From contig CM061245.1 in the NCBI GenBank assembly GCA_030848705.1, positions 40,676,711-40,740,710 on the forward strand: DNA of 64,000 nucleotides, in the 5' to 3' direction. The notes under the pieces were generated by a model that was not told where the DNA came from, did not search any database, and saw only the letters and a program-made list of their open reading frames with translations. This document shows, piece after piece, positions 21,488 to 32,118 of this stretch. Positions within the stretch are counted from its first letter, which is position 1. Each line of letters begins with the position of its first letter. Origin of the DNA: Heracleum sosnowskyi. Lineage: Eukaryota; Streptophyta; Magnoliopsida; Apiales; Apiaceae. Both the position numbers and the translations under genes were made by a program.

Positions 21488-21893
21488 CTATTGCTCCATG
21501 AAGAACACTCTTATATAAAGAACAATAAAGAACACCATAGAATCTTACATAAATTGCATGTTGATTCTAATTTTCTCACCAAGAAAGGTTTATTACGAAT
21601 AAAAATAGAATCTAACAAAAAATTAGAATCAAATAAAACATGATTACATGTAATTTCATTGTGATAAATATATATACAAGATTCTGTACTGGATTCTATA
21701 CTGGATTATATGTAATGTTTAATTTTTAAATTTAGATGAGATTCTACGTTAAATTCGATATGTTAAGCTTAATTGTTGTTCAATTTTATGATTCTAATTT
21801 TAAAAAATCAATTTTTATGAAAAATAAAGTGTTTATGATGGTGTTCTTTATTGTTCTTTATTTAAGGTGTTCTTCCTAGAGTGCAACTCATAT
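21485..21893. mobile_element. MITE with about 50-bp terminal inverted repeats
   Basis: The left end (AGAACACTCTTATATAAAGAACAATAAAGAACACCAT) is repeated inverted at the right end (ATGGTGTTCTTTATTGTTCTTTATTTAAGGTGTTCT). The outermost TIR is GCTATTGCTCCATGAAGAAC versus GTTGCACTCTAGGAAGAAC. It is about 410 bp and non-coding. The target duplication is hidden by the TA-rich flanks, so the superfamily (Mutator-like is a guess) is open. Confidence 0.75.
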
Positions 21894-21909
21894 ATATATA
21901 TATATATAT

Positions 21910-22319
21910 TGTTACGCAGCAAGTTTGATTCTTTTCCAATAATTTGACATGTCATCGTGCCTGGAATTTTTTTTGATGATTTTGCTGGAATCATAAAGAG
22001 AAACGGGTTGTATCCTTTCTGATGTATTCGGAGTCTCAACTATGTGCTCATATTTGCACATTAGAATTCAACTGTAAACACATTTGTCACCATCCTAAGT
22101 TAGACCATTCTAAGTTAGTAGAAGTAAAAACAAAACAACAATAGTAGTGAAGGACGTACAAAATATCAAAACAAAAGGGAGAGTAAGAAAATACAATCGG
22201 ACAAGAAAAGACGAACACGTAAAAAAAATACACTTCTGAATTTAGGATTTCGTTCATATAGTAGAGTATTAGCTCCAGTTTATATAATAGTAGAGTATTA
22301 GTAGTCGAAGGTTTTTCTA
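21910..22319. other. Intergenic DNA, no gene recognised
   Basis: AT-rich unique-looking sequence between the MITE and the next repeat. The minus-strand frames here lack similarity to any family I recognise. Confidence 0.4.
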
Positions 22320-22417
22320 ATATGTTAAATTCGAACATTTATTCTACTTGAAATAAAACTTTTAATTATCTCTTACAAACGTTTGTTCTACTTTCGAACG
22401 AACTTTTATTTTATACA

Positions 22418-24393
22418 TCTATATTATATTATTAAAGTCGAAACATTGAAAGTTTTGGTTTTCGGTTTTCGGTTTTCGGTTAGTTTTTAGTTTTCGGTAC
22501 TTTTTCTAATTAATAAATTAATAATACTAGTCTGTAACCCTTGCAAGGCACGGGCCTTAGAAAATAATAAACTAAAACATTTAATGTGAACGGAAAATAT
22601 TAAAATAAAAGTAAAAATTAATATGATAAATTATAAAATGAGAAACTTAAATATTAATTGTAACGTAAACAAAATATTAAAAAATACAGATGGGGCTGAT
22701 GAAGATAAATGAGGTATTATTAATATTAATTTATAATAAAATAATATTAATAATAAGGAAATATAGAAAATCTAACATGTTTTAATTAAAAAAAGTAATT
22801 GCCTGTGATATTTTTAGAAGTGTTTTAATTATATTACTTGTATTTATTAAAAAAATACGTTGACATGTTAAAATAAGTAAGTTTTTTTAATAAGAACAAA
22901 TAGGAAAGCTAACATGTTTTAATTAAAATAAAGTAACTACCTATAATATTTTTAGATGTGTTTTAATTATATTAATTGTATTTGTTAAAAAAATACGTTC
23001 ACTTGTTAAAATAGGTAAGTTTTTTTAAATAATTAAAAGTATTAAAATAGGTTTTAAAATATATAAGTTGCACTTGATATTTTGGAAAAGAGAGATTTTA
23101 ATGATAACAAATATAAAAGGTAATATATTTTAATTTAAAGGTAATTGCCCGTGATATTTTTGGAAAAGAAGTAGATTTTGTTAGAAAAAAATGTTTTAAC
23201 TATAAAAGGCAATCATCTAGTTACTATTTTTATATTATTTTATTATTTATTAAATAGAGTATTAAAATAGGTTTTAAAATAAATAAGTAAGGATTGCACC
23301 TCATATTTTTGGAAAATAGAGATTTTAGTGATAATGTGTTTTAATTATATTAATTGTATTTGTTAAAAAAAATACGTTCACTTGTTAAAATAGGTAAGTT
23401 TTTTTTAAATAATTAAAAGTATTAAAATAAGTTTTAAAATATATAAGTAAGGGCTGCACTTGATATTTTTGGAAAATAGAGATTTTAGTGATAACAAATA
23501 TAAAAGGTAATATATTTTAATTTAAAGGTAATTGCCCGTGATATTTTTGGAAAAGAAGTAGATTTTTTTAGACAAAAAATGTTTTAACTATAAAAGGCAA
23601 TCAGCTAGTTAATATTTTTATATTATTTTATTATTTATTAAATAGAGTATTAAAATAGATTTTAAAATAAATAAGTAAGGACTGCACCTCATATTTTTGG
23701 AAAATAGAGATTTTAGTGATAACAAATATAAAAGATATTATGTTTTAATTTAAAGGTAATTATCGTGATATTTTTGGAAAAGGAGTAGATTTTGTTAGAT
23801 TTTTTTTTAATTATAAAAGGCAATCAGTTAGTTAGTATTTTTATATTATTTTATTATTTATTAAATAGAGTATTAAAATAGGTTTTAAAATAAATAAGTA
23901 AGGATTGCACCTCATATTTTTGGAAAACATAGATTTTAGTAATAACAAATATAAAAGGTAATATGTTTTAATTTAAAGATAATTGTAATGATATTTTTGG
24001 AAAATGAGTAGATTTTGTTAGAAAAAAAATATTTTAATTATAAAAGTCAATCATCTAGTTACTATTTTGATAACTTGACAATAATACAATTTCATTAAAG
24101 ATTTGATTTGTAGTAGCTTTCGTTATCCTAAAAAGAAAGAAGTATATTTGTAGCAGTGTATCCTAAATTTAAACAAATTAGATCCCACATTTCCATTTTT
24201 TTGATTAGATTTCAATATTATTTGATTTTTATGTAGTAAAATATAGTGAAATATTAATGTAGAATAAAACTTTCCCGAATTTTGATTATATTATTAATTT
24301 ATTAATTAGAAAAAGTATCGAAAACCAAAAACCGACCGTTAACCGAAAACCAAAACTTTCAATGTTTCGGCTTTAATAATATAGTATAGATAA
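22418..24393. mobile_element. Foldback/MITE palindrome split at its centre by a Helitron
   Basis: The arm at 22418..22526 (TATTATTAAAGTCGAAACATTGAAAG...TTTTTCTAATTAATAAATTAATAAT) is repeated inverted at 24286..24393. The arms are about 105 bp each and would abut directly if the Helitron between them were removed, leaving a nearly perfect palindrome. Repeated CGGTTTTCGGTTTT words fill the arms. The outer borders are approximate. Confidence 0.65.
22527..24285 (-). mobile_element. Non-autonomous Helitron, minus orientation
   Basis: 1,759 bp. On the minus strand it begins TCAAAATTCGGGAAAG after an A and ends in a hairpin (CCCGTGC/GCAAGGG, one mismatch), a 7-nt spacer, CTAG, then T. Internally it has about four imperfect tandem units of roughly 225 bp (GCAC and CATATTTTTGG landmarks near 23064, 23291, 23681 and 23904). 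Non-coding. It is the same family as the next element, inverted. Confidence 0.8.
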
Positions 24394-25774
24394 TCAAAAT
24401 TCGGGAAAGTTTTATTATACATTAATATTTCACTATATTTTACTACATAAAAATCAAATAATATTGAAATCTAATCAAAAAATGAAAATGTGGGATCTAA
24501 TTTGTTTAAATTTAGGATACACTGCTACAAATATACTTTTTTTTTAGGATAACGAAAACTACTACAAATCAATTGTATTATTGTCAAGTTACCAAAATAG
24601 TAACTAGATGATTGACTTTTATAAATAAAATATTTTTTTTCCTAACAAAATCTACTCCTTTTCCAAAAATATAATTACAATTATCTTTAAATTAAAACAT
24701 ATTACCTTTTATATTTGTTATTACTAAAATATATGTTTTCCAAAAATATGAGGTGCAATCCTTACTTATTTATTTTAAAACCGATTTTAATACTCTATTT
24801 AATAAATAATAAAATAATATAAAAATAGTAACTAACTGATTGCCTTTTATAATTAAAAAAAAATCTAACAAAATCTATTCCTTTTCCAAAAATATCACGA
24901 CAATTACCTTTAAATTAAAACATAATATCTTTTATATTTGTTATCACTAAAATCTCTATTTTCCAAAAATATGAGATGCAATCCTTACTTATTTATTTCA
25001 AAATCTATATTAATACTATATTTAATAAATAATAAAATAATATAAAAATATAAAAATATTAACTAGTTGATTGCCTTTTATAATTAATTTTTTTTTCTAA
25101 CAAAATCTTCTTCTTTTCCAAAAATATCACGGGCAATTACCTTTAAATTAAAATATATTACCTTTTATATTTGTTATCACTAAAATCTCTATTTTCCAAA
25201 AATATCAAGTGCAACCCTTACTTATATATTTTAAAACTTATTTTAATATTTTTAATTATTTTAAAAAAACTTACCTATTTTAACAAGTGGACGTATTTTT
25301 TTAACAAATACAATTAAAATAATTAAAATACATCTAAAAATATTATAGGTAGTTACTTTATTTTAATTAAAACATGTTAGCTTTCCTATTTGTCCTTATT
25401 AAAAAAACTTACTTATTTTAACATGTCAACGTATTTTTTTAATAAATACAAGTAATATAATTAAAACACTTCTAAAAATATCACGAGAAATTACTTTTTT
25501 TAATTAAAACATATTAGATTTTCTATATTTCCTTATTATTAATATTATTTTATTATAAATTAATATTAATATTAATATTAATAATACTTCATTTATCTTC
25601 ATCAGCCCCATCTGTATTTTTTAATATTGTTTTCACGTTACAATTAATATTTAAGTTTCTCATTTTATAATTTATCATATTAATTTTTACTTTTATTTTA
25701 ATTTTTTCCGTTCACATTAAATGTTTTAGTTTATTATTTTCTAAGGCCCGTGCCTTGCACGGGTTACCAGCTAG
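24394..25774 (+). mobile_element. Non-autonomous Helitron, plus orientation
   Basis: 1,381 bp, A|TCAAAATTCGGG...CTAG|T. The 3' hairpin CCCGTGC-CTT-GCACGGG (25747-25763) is perfect and lies 7 nt before CTAG (25771-25774). It is an inverted copy of the element at 22527..24285, with fewer internal 225-bp units, which explains most of the length difference. Non-coding. Confidence 0.82.
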
Positions 25775-25986
25775 TATTTCTTATATGTCTTTCCTCTAAA
25801 GTTGAATTATTCTCCTCTATAAATTCGAACTCTTCTCTTTAATAAATTTGTACACCTATTCTACTTCTAATATGCTAAAGAATATTTTTTGATTTATTAG
25901 TATTTAAAATTGTAAAACTCTATAAAAATTAGAAAAATAGATTGAGATGATCTTCGAGACGCCATCTCACCTTCCGCATATCCTCC

Positions 25987-26017
<31 letters not shown>

Positions 26018-26135
26018 ATGATTATCTAATTTTCGATAAAAATATGAGTACGAGGTTAATATTTAATAATAAGTAATTTTGAATATTCAACCAATACTTC
26101 ATCAATAACAATTCACTAGTAAAACTTCATATGAT

Positions 26136-26680
26136 CAGTGTTGTAAAAAGCGGGAATCGAAGTTAATCGGTGAAGGCACCATCTAGGGATTAATCAGAAT
26201 GATTAATCGGATCATTAATCGGAATAAATTTAATTATATTTTTTATATACAATTATATTCATATATATAATTGTTTCGTTATTTCAACTAAACATATGTT
26301 ATTATCATATATTTATGCAAATATATTAAAAATGTTATAAAATTGTAATAAATAAAATTTTGAAGGTTTAACTTTTCAATTAGAGATCAATTTAAAAGTT
26401 AAAATTAAGAGAATATACGATTTATGCATCTAAAATTATAATTATATGTACAAAAATAATGTTTTTTTTTCTATTGTTTAATCAAGTTTCTACCTTTTAA
26501 ATTTTTAATTATTTTTCTTAATTATAGTTATTTTTTAATAATTAGCCTGATTTTTAACCGATTAATCCGATTTTTGACCGATTCAACTGATTTTTGACCG
26601 TTTTTCTAAAAAAATGATTAATTGACCGATTTTCGCTTAATTAGTTCGGTGGCCCGCCGTCTAGCGATTAATCGACGATA
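26136..26680. mobile_element. hAT-like MITE, copy 2, truncated at one end
   Basis: Begins CAGTGTTGTAAAAAGCGGGA like copy 1 (300..883) and matches it along its length, including the GATTAATCGG-rich ends. It stops about 40 bp before the expected right terminus (after AATCGACGAT). The flank ATGATCAG cannot be tested for a TSD because the right end is missing. Confidence 0.75.
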
Positions 26681-27058
26681 CTATGAAGATGTATGATTAT
26701 ATTTCAGGGTTAATATATTTTATTTTGAAGAAAAATTACTGACGGTTCACAATCCGAAACTCATCAAGGGGCTTGACTTTAACAATGACAAATTTTTAAA
26801 TTACCCCATATTAAGGATTAATTTTTAACTGAACTATTAATCACAAGTTTATATCTATACTATCCTATATTATTATAAGCACACTAGCATCTATTTGGTT
26901 GATCGCTGATACTTTAAATAACAACCGTTAGATTGAAATATAGATAAAAGGAGAACCGTTGGATGTAATGTTAAAATAATATTTTTTTTCTTGATATCCA
27001 AAATGCTCCCACGGGTTCAAGGTTCGAATCCCGTCAACAACATATTATTAAATATTTA
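26681..27058. other. Intergenic DNA left of the Copia nest
   Basis: AT-rich, no gene. A tRNA-like box B (GGTTCGAATCCCG at 27021-27033) is present without a credible tRNA fold. The last five bases ATTTA (27054-27058) would be the target duplication of Copia element C; the partner is outside the window. Confidence 0.5.
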
Positions 27059-27913
27059 TGTTAGGCTCAAGGCATGTCTGATTACCACTATTAACAAGCC
27101 TAATCATTGTGACTATGTCACTCTACATGACCTAGTGAATTCTTTCACTGGGATATAGTATAGGTCTCCATTGTACTTGTCTTGTTTTCATGTACTTAGA
27201 TTTATCTTGTATGCTCAAAGTTATAATGAGCTTAGTAAGCTTCTTGCAATCTAGAATGTACATAGGCCATGGAATAATTATCCTGGTAGAAGTTCAGAAA
27301 TGTTCATGTAGCAGGATGGAGATGAACAAGGCCCTGAAGAAATAAGTTGCAGAAGTTTTCCTAAGTCCCTATACCGTGAAGTCAAAATGAAGCTATGTCG
27401 TGAAGTCCAAATATATCTATGTCGTGAAGTACTAAGATAGCATAGTCCTAAATGAACTATGTCGTGAAGTCTTCATTTCTCATATCGTAAAGTGTTGATA
27501 CCGCAAAGTCAAGATGTACTGGATCGTGAAGTCCTCAAAAGGCTTAGATCGCGAAATCCTCAAAAGGCTTAGATCGCGAAGTCCTCAAAAGGCTTAGATC
27601 GCGAAGTCCTCAAAAGGGCTAGATTGCGAAGTCCTCAAATTGCCTATGTCGCGAAGTCTTCAAAGGATAGATCGTGAAGTCAGGGAAATGTTGGAGTTCA
27701 CGATATCAACACTTAGCCGTTTATAACAAGACAAATCAAGGTACAGAACCAAAATTCAAAGGAGACAAATACTGAATCATTTGTTCTGGCAAGGTGGTCC
27801 AAAGAACAGATGGCAAATCTACAGCTAAACTTGGAGAGAAAGACAAGAGACAAGCAACTACAGAAACGGGAAAGACTCCGAAAAGCAAGTGGTCCTTCCT
27901 GACATAGTGAACT
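27059..27913 (+). repeat. Element C 5' LTR, first part
   Basis: 855 bp from TGTTAGGCTC to the GAACT target site (27909-27913) of element B. The LTR continues at 55363. It contains many TCGTGAAGTC/TCGCGAAGTC words. Confidence 0.8.
27531..27682 (+). repeat. 25-bp tandem repeat in the element C LTR
   Basis: About six copies of a 25-bp unit GATCGCGAAGTCCTCAAAAG plus GCTTA, three of them nearly perfect (27565-27640). The unit contains the element C motif TCGCGAAGTC. Confidence 0.9.
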
Positions 27914-28968
27914 TGTTGGTCCTCGTGTATTGCAGAAGGGGGGGGGGATGAATGCAATACTGATAAAATTCAATCTCAATTTCAACAACCAAAACTAAGA
28001 TTTAATGTTATCAGTAATATGTATGCAATCACAAACAGTATGTTCTAAAAACAAGTTTCACAAAATAAATGTTTTATTTATTTTGCAAAGTGTTACTACA
28101 ACCTCAAGAGAGAATTCTTGAGCTTCGGTTTTCTTCAAGACACTTGCTTGTCTTAGTTACGTACCTAGAATGAATTGATAGTCTAAGTATAAAACTAATC
28201 ATATCACTGTCAGTCACGGGTTTGTGAAGCTGCTGTCATTATCAAGTGGCAGCTTCTTACAGATTGTCTACCCATGTGACTTTCCTAAATTGCTAACATG
28301 TCAGATATACATTACAAAGAAAGCAACCTAGATTCATTCTATTTCCAGCTAAAGCAATTCAGCAAATAGAGACTTGACCTTGCTCTTTAATTGATTCGCT
28401 TTTGTTTTGCAGTGCTTGAAGCTTCTGTCGTAGTCTTGCAGACATGGTGCAGCTTAGGGATACTGCAACACGCCTGTTTCTTGAACATTGAGACTGTCAC
28501 GGGATTTGACTGAGAAAGATACCTAGAACAAGGATCTTTCTCGAGACAGTTACTTTTGCCACAAAGCTTGCTGTCACAGGAATGTTCTTTTGGTGACAGT
28601 ATAAGTTCCCCGCATAGAGTGCTATCGAGGTTTCCAAACTTGCTGTCGAGGGCTAAAGTTGTTGTCGCGTAGTCTTCCGCCAATGTTGCTGTCAGAGTGA
28701 ATATGCTGTCGTGACTTGCAACATTCTGTCTTCTTGTAATCTTACTGTCAATGCTTATGACAGTAACCTTTATTCAAGCTGTCATCTAATATGCATTTTT
28801 TGAGGCTTGAACACAGCAAGTGAACTTCTTTCAAATTACACAACTAGAGTGACATTACATACTGATTACAAGAACATACTTTGACTGTGACAGTATGTTC
28901 TACTTAATTAAAAATTAAGTACATTCAAAGTTAAGTTGTTTCTATGCTATCATCCATAAATCCCAACA
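27914..28968 (-). repeat. Element B 3' LTR
   Basis: 1,055 bp, minus-strand ends TGTTGGG...CCAACA. It holds many CTGTCA/TGACAG words and a run of ten G (27938-27947). The short frame at 28387..28683 lies in the LTR and is not a gene. Confidence 0.93.
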
Positions 28969-28981
28969 ATCTCCCCCAATT
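28969..28981 (-). promoter_or_regulatory. Polypurine tract of element B
   Basis: The minus strand reads AATTGGGGGAGAT directly before the 3' LTR, as in element A. Confidence 0.85.
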
Positions 28982-29060
28982 TGTTTTTATGGAAAATAAC
29001 AACAAATTTACAATATGTGCTGACAACTTAACTAACAAGATCAGAATGGATTAAGAATTT

Positions 29061-30605
29061 TTACTTAGCTTGAGATTTCCTCTTCTGTCTTGCTACATCC
29101 TCTCTTTTGAGAGCTTCTACCAAGCAGCCTCTTAGGCCTTCTACAAGAGAGATTTCAGCAGCAGTAACTGCAGCATCTTCTATTTCTTCAATGATCTTCT
29201 TGATAGTAGGAGAGAGAAGAGAACTAGTATCCCTGAGGTTCAACCATTGCTCTATATCATATGGATAGCTTTTGAAGTGGAGTTCTTCATGAATGAGCTT
29301 GAATCTACTTCCAGGATAAGCATTGAGTGACATCCTCCTTTGCTTGTCCAGCTTTGAACTTTCTCCTTTTCTCCCTTCCAATAATTTCTCTATCTCATCA
29401 GAACAAATCTGCTCCAAGGGATGAATTGATCCAGCTACCATGTACTGTAAATCCTTCAGAATAGTTGTTTTTAGCTTGTGCAAGCTGCAAACATAGATTT
29501 CTTCTTTTAGGTACCTCATTCTTAAGGGATTTTCCAGCATACATGTTTGATAATTTGGAGCTTCACTTTCTGCCTTGTTGACAGTCTTGCATTTTTCCAG
29601 GAGTTCAGCTTCCTTCTTATCAAGTTCTGACTGATATTGAGAATATTGAGAAGGTTCAGATCTTTTGCTTGGCTTGGGTTGCCCTTCCTGAGTTGGTTGG
29701 GTTTGCCCTTCTTCTGTGGGTAAATCATCAAACTCATAGTACCAGGGATATGGTATAGGAGAAGCTGGGAGATCAGTTAGAATATCAGCATCATCAAAAT
29801 CTGCAAAATTGTAGCCAAATTTCTGATAGAATTTAGCATCCCTGTCTGCCTGATACTTCAGAATATGTTCCATGACAGGCTCTGGAACATTATCATAGCT
29901 CTCCAACAACTCTACCATTCTTTCTAGGTAGAAGAAGTCAATTCTCCTTTTATCTATGGTTGATATCCTACCACTGGTTGATGTGGATACCAGATAGAAG
30001 TCCTTATCAACCTTGGTAGATCTTGATTCTTCCCACCACAGAATGTACTCAGTGACCTCTTGATTTGCATCCATCTTAACCTCAACACTCTTGATTTCTC
30101 TAGATTGCATCTGTTGAACCTTAAGACTGTTAGGAGGTATTGATTGAATTGGCTTCCTAAGATTTCTGCCCAATCCAGTGGCCTTTTCCTTTCCTGAGTA
30201 CTTGTGCTTTCCTGCAGGTTTCTGTCTAGAAAACCATGCTTTTGCTTTAGCTTTCAGTCTTTTGGGCTTGACAGTAGCTTTGGCTTCATCCTTGACAGAA
30301 CCTTCCTTGACAGTACCTTTGTCGACAGTATCTTCCATGACAGCATCTTCTTTGACAGTTTCCTTGTCGACAGTACCTTTGGTGACATCATCTTTTTCTG
30401 CATTTATGCAGTCAATAGCACATCTAAGAATGCTTGCCTCCAAAGCTTCCAGTATTCTTGGCTCCTCTTCATCTGTTGCACCAGCATCTTTCTTTTCTTG
30501 ACTAGGAGTTTCTTCATTGCCTTCATTCTGAGATTGAATACTAGTATTCCCAGAATTACTTCCACCAGCATTACCTGCATTTCCAAAAGCTTCACCACCT
30601 CCAAT

Positions 30606-30637
<32 letters not shown>

Positions 30638-30845
30638 GAGCAGGAATATCATAGAGGCAGCTTCCACCTTGATCAGCTCTTTTGGCATTGGCTCTAGTGA
30701 TTAGTTCGTTCACTCTAGCTCCCAGTGCCTTGTCTCTCAACACCAGCATTTTGTAGATCTCTTGAACAACATAAACTCTTCCTGGATTGGCATTTGAGCT
30801 GAGTATTCCATTTAACACTTTCAGAATTGACTCTGTAGAAAACAC
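29061..30845 (-). pseudogene. Element B envelope-like region, C-terminal segment (594 codons)
   Basis: An open minus-strand frame in the position of the third ORF of Sireviruses. It starts within a sequence continuous with the upstream frames (shifted), so it is a segment of a larger broken ORF. It contains a run of ten Asp encoded by a (TCA)n microsatellite (about 30606-30636), a Lys/Thr/Val-rich block whose DNA is full of the element's TGACAG motif (30270-30380), and a C-terminal part rich in Lys/Glu with coiled-coil potential. No convincing signal peptide or membrane anchor is seen, so 'envelope-like' is only positional. Function unknown. Confidence 0.65.
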
Positions 30846-31937
30846 TTGGTGGATTTGTGTAGACTTCAGGTAACTTCTGTGTGATCATGTTCTGGATTTG
30901 CATATTCAATGTTTCATTGAATGGTGTTTGAGTTGCCTTGATCTTTCCCTTCATAGCACACAACACCTTTGCTGGCAGACTCTGCAATAGCTTCATTGTG
31001 ATGAAATAAGATATGCCAGAAGTGAGATAAATACTTACAGCCCATCTTTTCTCATCATTCACCATTACACTAACACTGATGATTTGATCCTTTAACAGTT
31101 TTGAGGTGTTGGTTGGACTGTTGCTTGGTGCATTCAATGCTTCTTCCACCAGACTGCTAAATTCAGTGTCATGATTGTGCAATGTGCTCTCCCTGTAATC
31201 CACCATCATAATATTGGCTTCTTCTTGATCAAACTCAGCACCATTTGACCAAATATTTCCCTTCTGATGGATTCAGGCAGTTTCCTTTTACCTTTCCCAA
31301 GCTTGTTTTGTTCCTCCATTTCTCTCCATTTTTTCTGTAGAGCAGTTTCTTGAGTTGCTGAAGTTGGTTCTCTAATTGTCACAGGAGGTAGAATTGGGTG
31401 TCTAGATGCAGGTCTTCTTTGCATTGCATCTTGAGTTGCCTTAGACATTAACACCTGTTCACCATCCAATTCAACTTCAACAAGATCTTCAGCTTTATCC
31501 TTTGGTTGTTCACTGCTTGGTTTGACTTGCTCCCCCTTTGTCATTGCTTTCCTCTTAACTCCAGAGACTTGTTTTGCTCCCCCTTTGGTCTTCACAATTA
31601 CTGGCTCCCCCTGAGTTCCACCTGATTCCTGAATAGCTGTAGATTCTGATCTTGCTACCTTCTCCCCCTTAGTTGAGTTGGCAGCTACTAGGTCAGTAAG
31701 GAACTGGATAGATAGTTGAGTAGCAGCAAAACCATCAACCACCAGTTGAGAGAGAGAGTCCAGTTTGGAGTTCAAAGTAGCACACTGTCCTTCCAGAGCT
31801 TCAATCCTGTTACCAAAATTTGCAGAGGGGCCACCAATCCTTAACCTTCTAGGAGGGGAAGGAAAAGAAATGGACTTGGAGGCTATGGGGGTTCTCACAC
31901 TCTCAGGGTGTTTTTGAGTGATCTCATCACTCCTCAC
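30715..31937 (-). pseudogene. Element B envelope-like region, middle segments
   Basis: Two overlapping minus-strand frames in different phases: 31937-31206 (243 codons) and 31209-30715 (164 codons). The first contains RIEALEGQCATLNSKLDSLSQL, a heptad-like coiled coil comparable to those in the same place in elements A and C. It then becomes Lys/Glu/Gln-rich. The frame change at about 31206 and again near 30845 marks frameshifts in a once continuous ORF. Confidence 0.65.
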
Positions 31938-32056
31938 TGTTTGACTCTCAAGGCCTAATGCCTGAATAGTGTGGGCTCCCTCAAGATCTCTCTGGACATG
32001 CTCAAGTCCCTCTCCTTTTGCCAGCTCATTTGGCTGCCTCTCATTTTTATGCTCAC

Positions 32057-32118
32057 CTCTCTTTTCTTTTATCTCTCTTTTCTTTTATCTCTCTTTTCTT
32101 TTATCTCTCTTTTCTTTT
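32057..32118 (-). repeat. 16-bp minisatellite inside the envelope-like ORF of element B
   Basis: About 3.9 perfect copies of CTCTCTTTTCTTTTAT on the plus strand, encoding Lys/Arg/Glu on the minus strand. The upstream frame ends at TAA (32071-32069) within the array, and the downstream frame (through 31937) is open on the other side in a different phase. Confidence 0.93.

Larger units (their letters stand above)
22320..26015 (-). mobile_element. Helitron-like element, copy 3, split by nested insertions
   Basis: Sequence related to copies 1 and 2 appears in two pieces: 22320..22417 (TATGTTAAATTCGAACATTTATTCTACTT and following) and 25775..26015 (ending with AGACGCCATCTCACCTTCC and a TA tract). 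Between them, 22418..25774 is made of a foldback and two Helitrons, so copy 3 was their target. Confidence 0.55.

Noticed and set aside
27012..27041. tRNA gene or SINE head (box B GGTTCGAATCCCG)
   Set aside because: Only the T-arm-like part is present; no box A, acceptor stem or anticodon arm in the right place.
27531..27682. CRISPR-like array (25-bp repeats)
   Set aside because: Units are directly adjacent, without unique spacers, in a plant LTR; this is a simple tandem repeat.
28387..28683. 98-codon ORF on the minus strand in the element B LTR
   Set aside because: No relation to any family I recognise; it lies within a regulatory repeat. The copy in the other LTR (54800-55100) differs at several positions.
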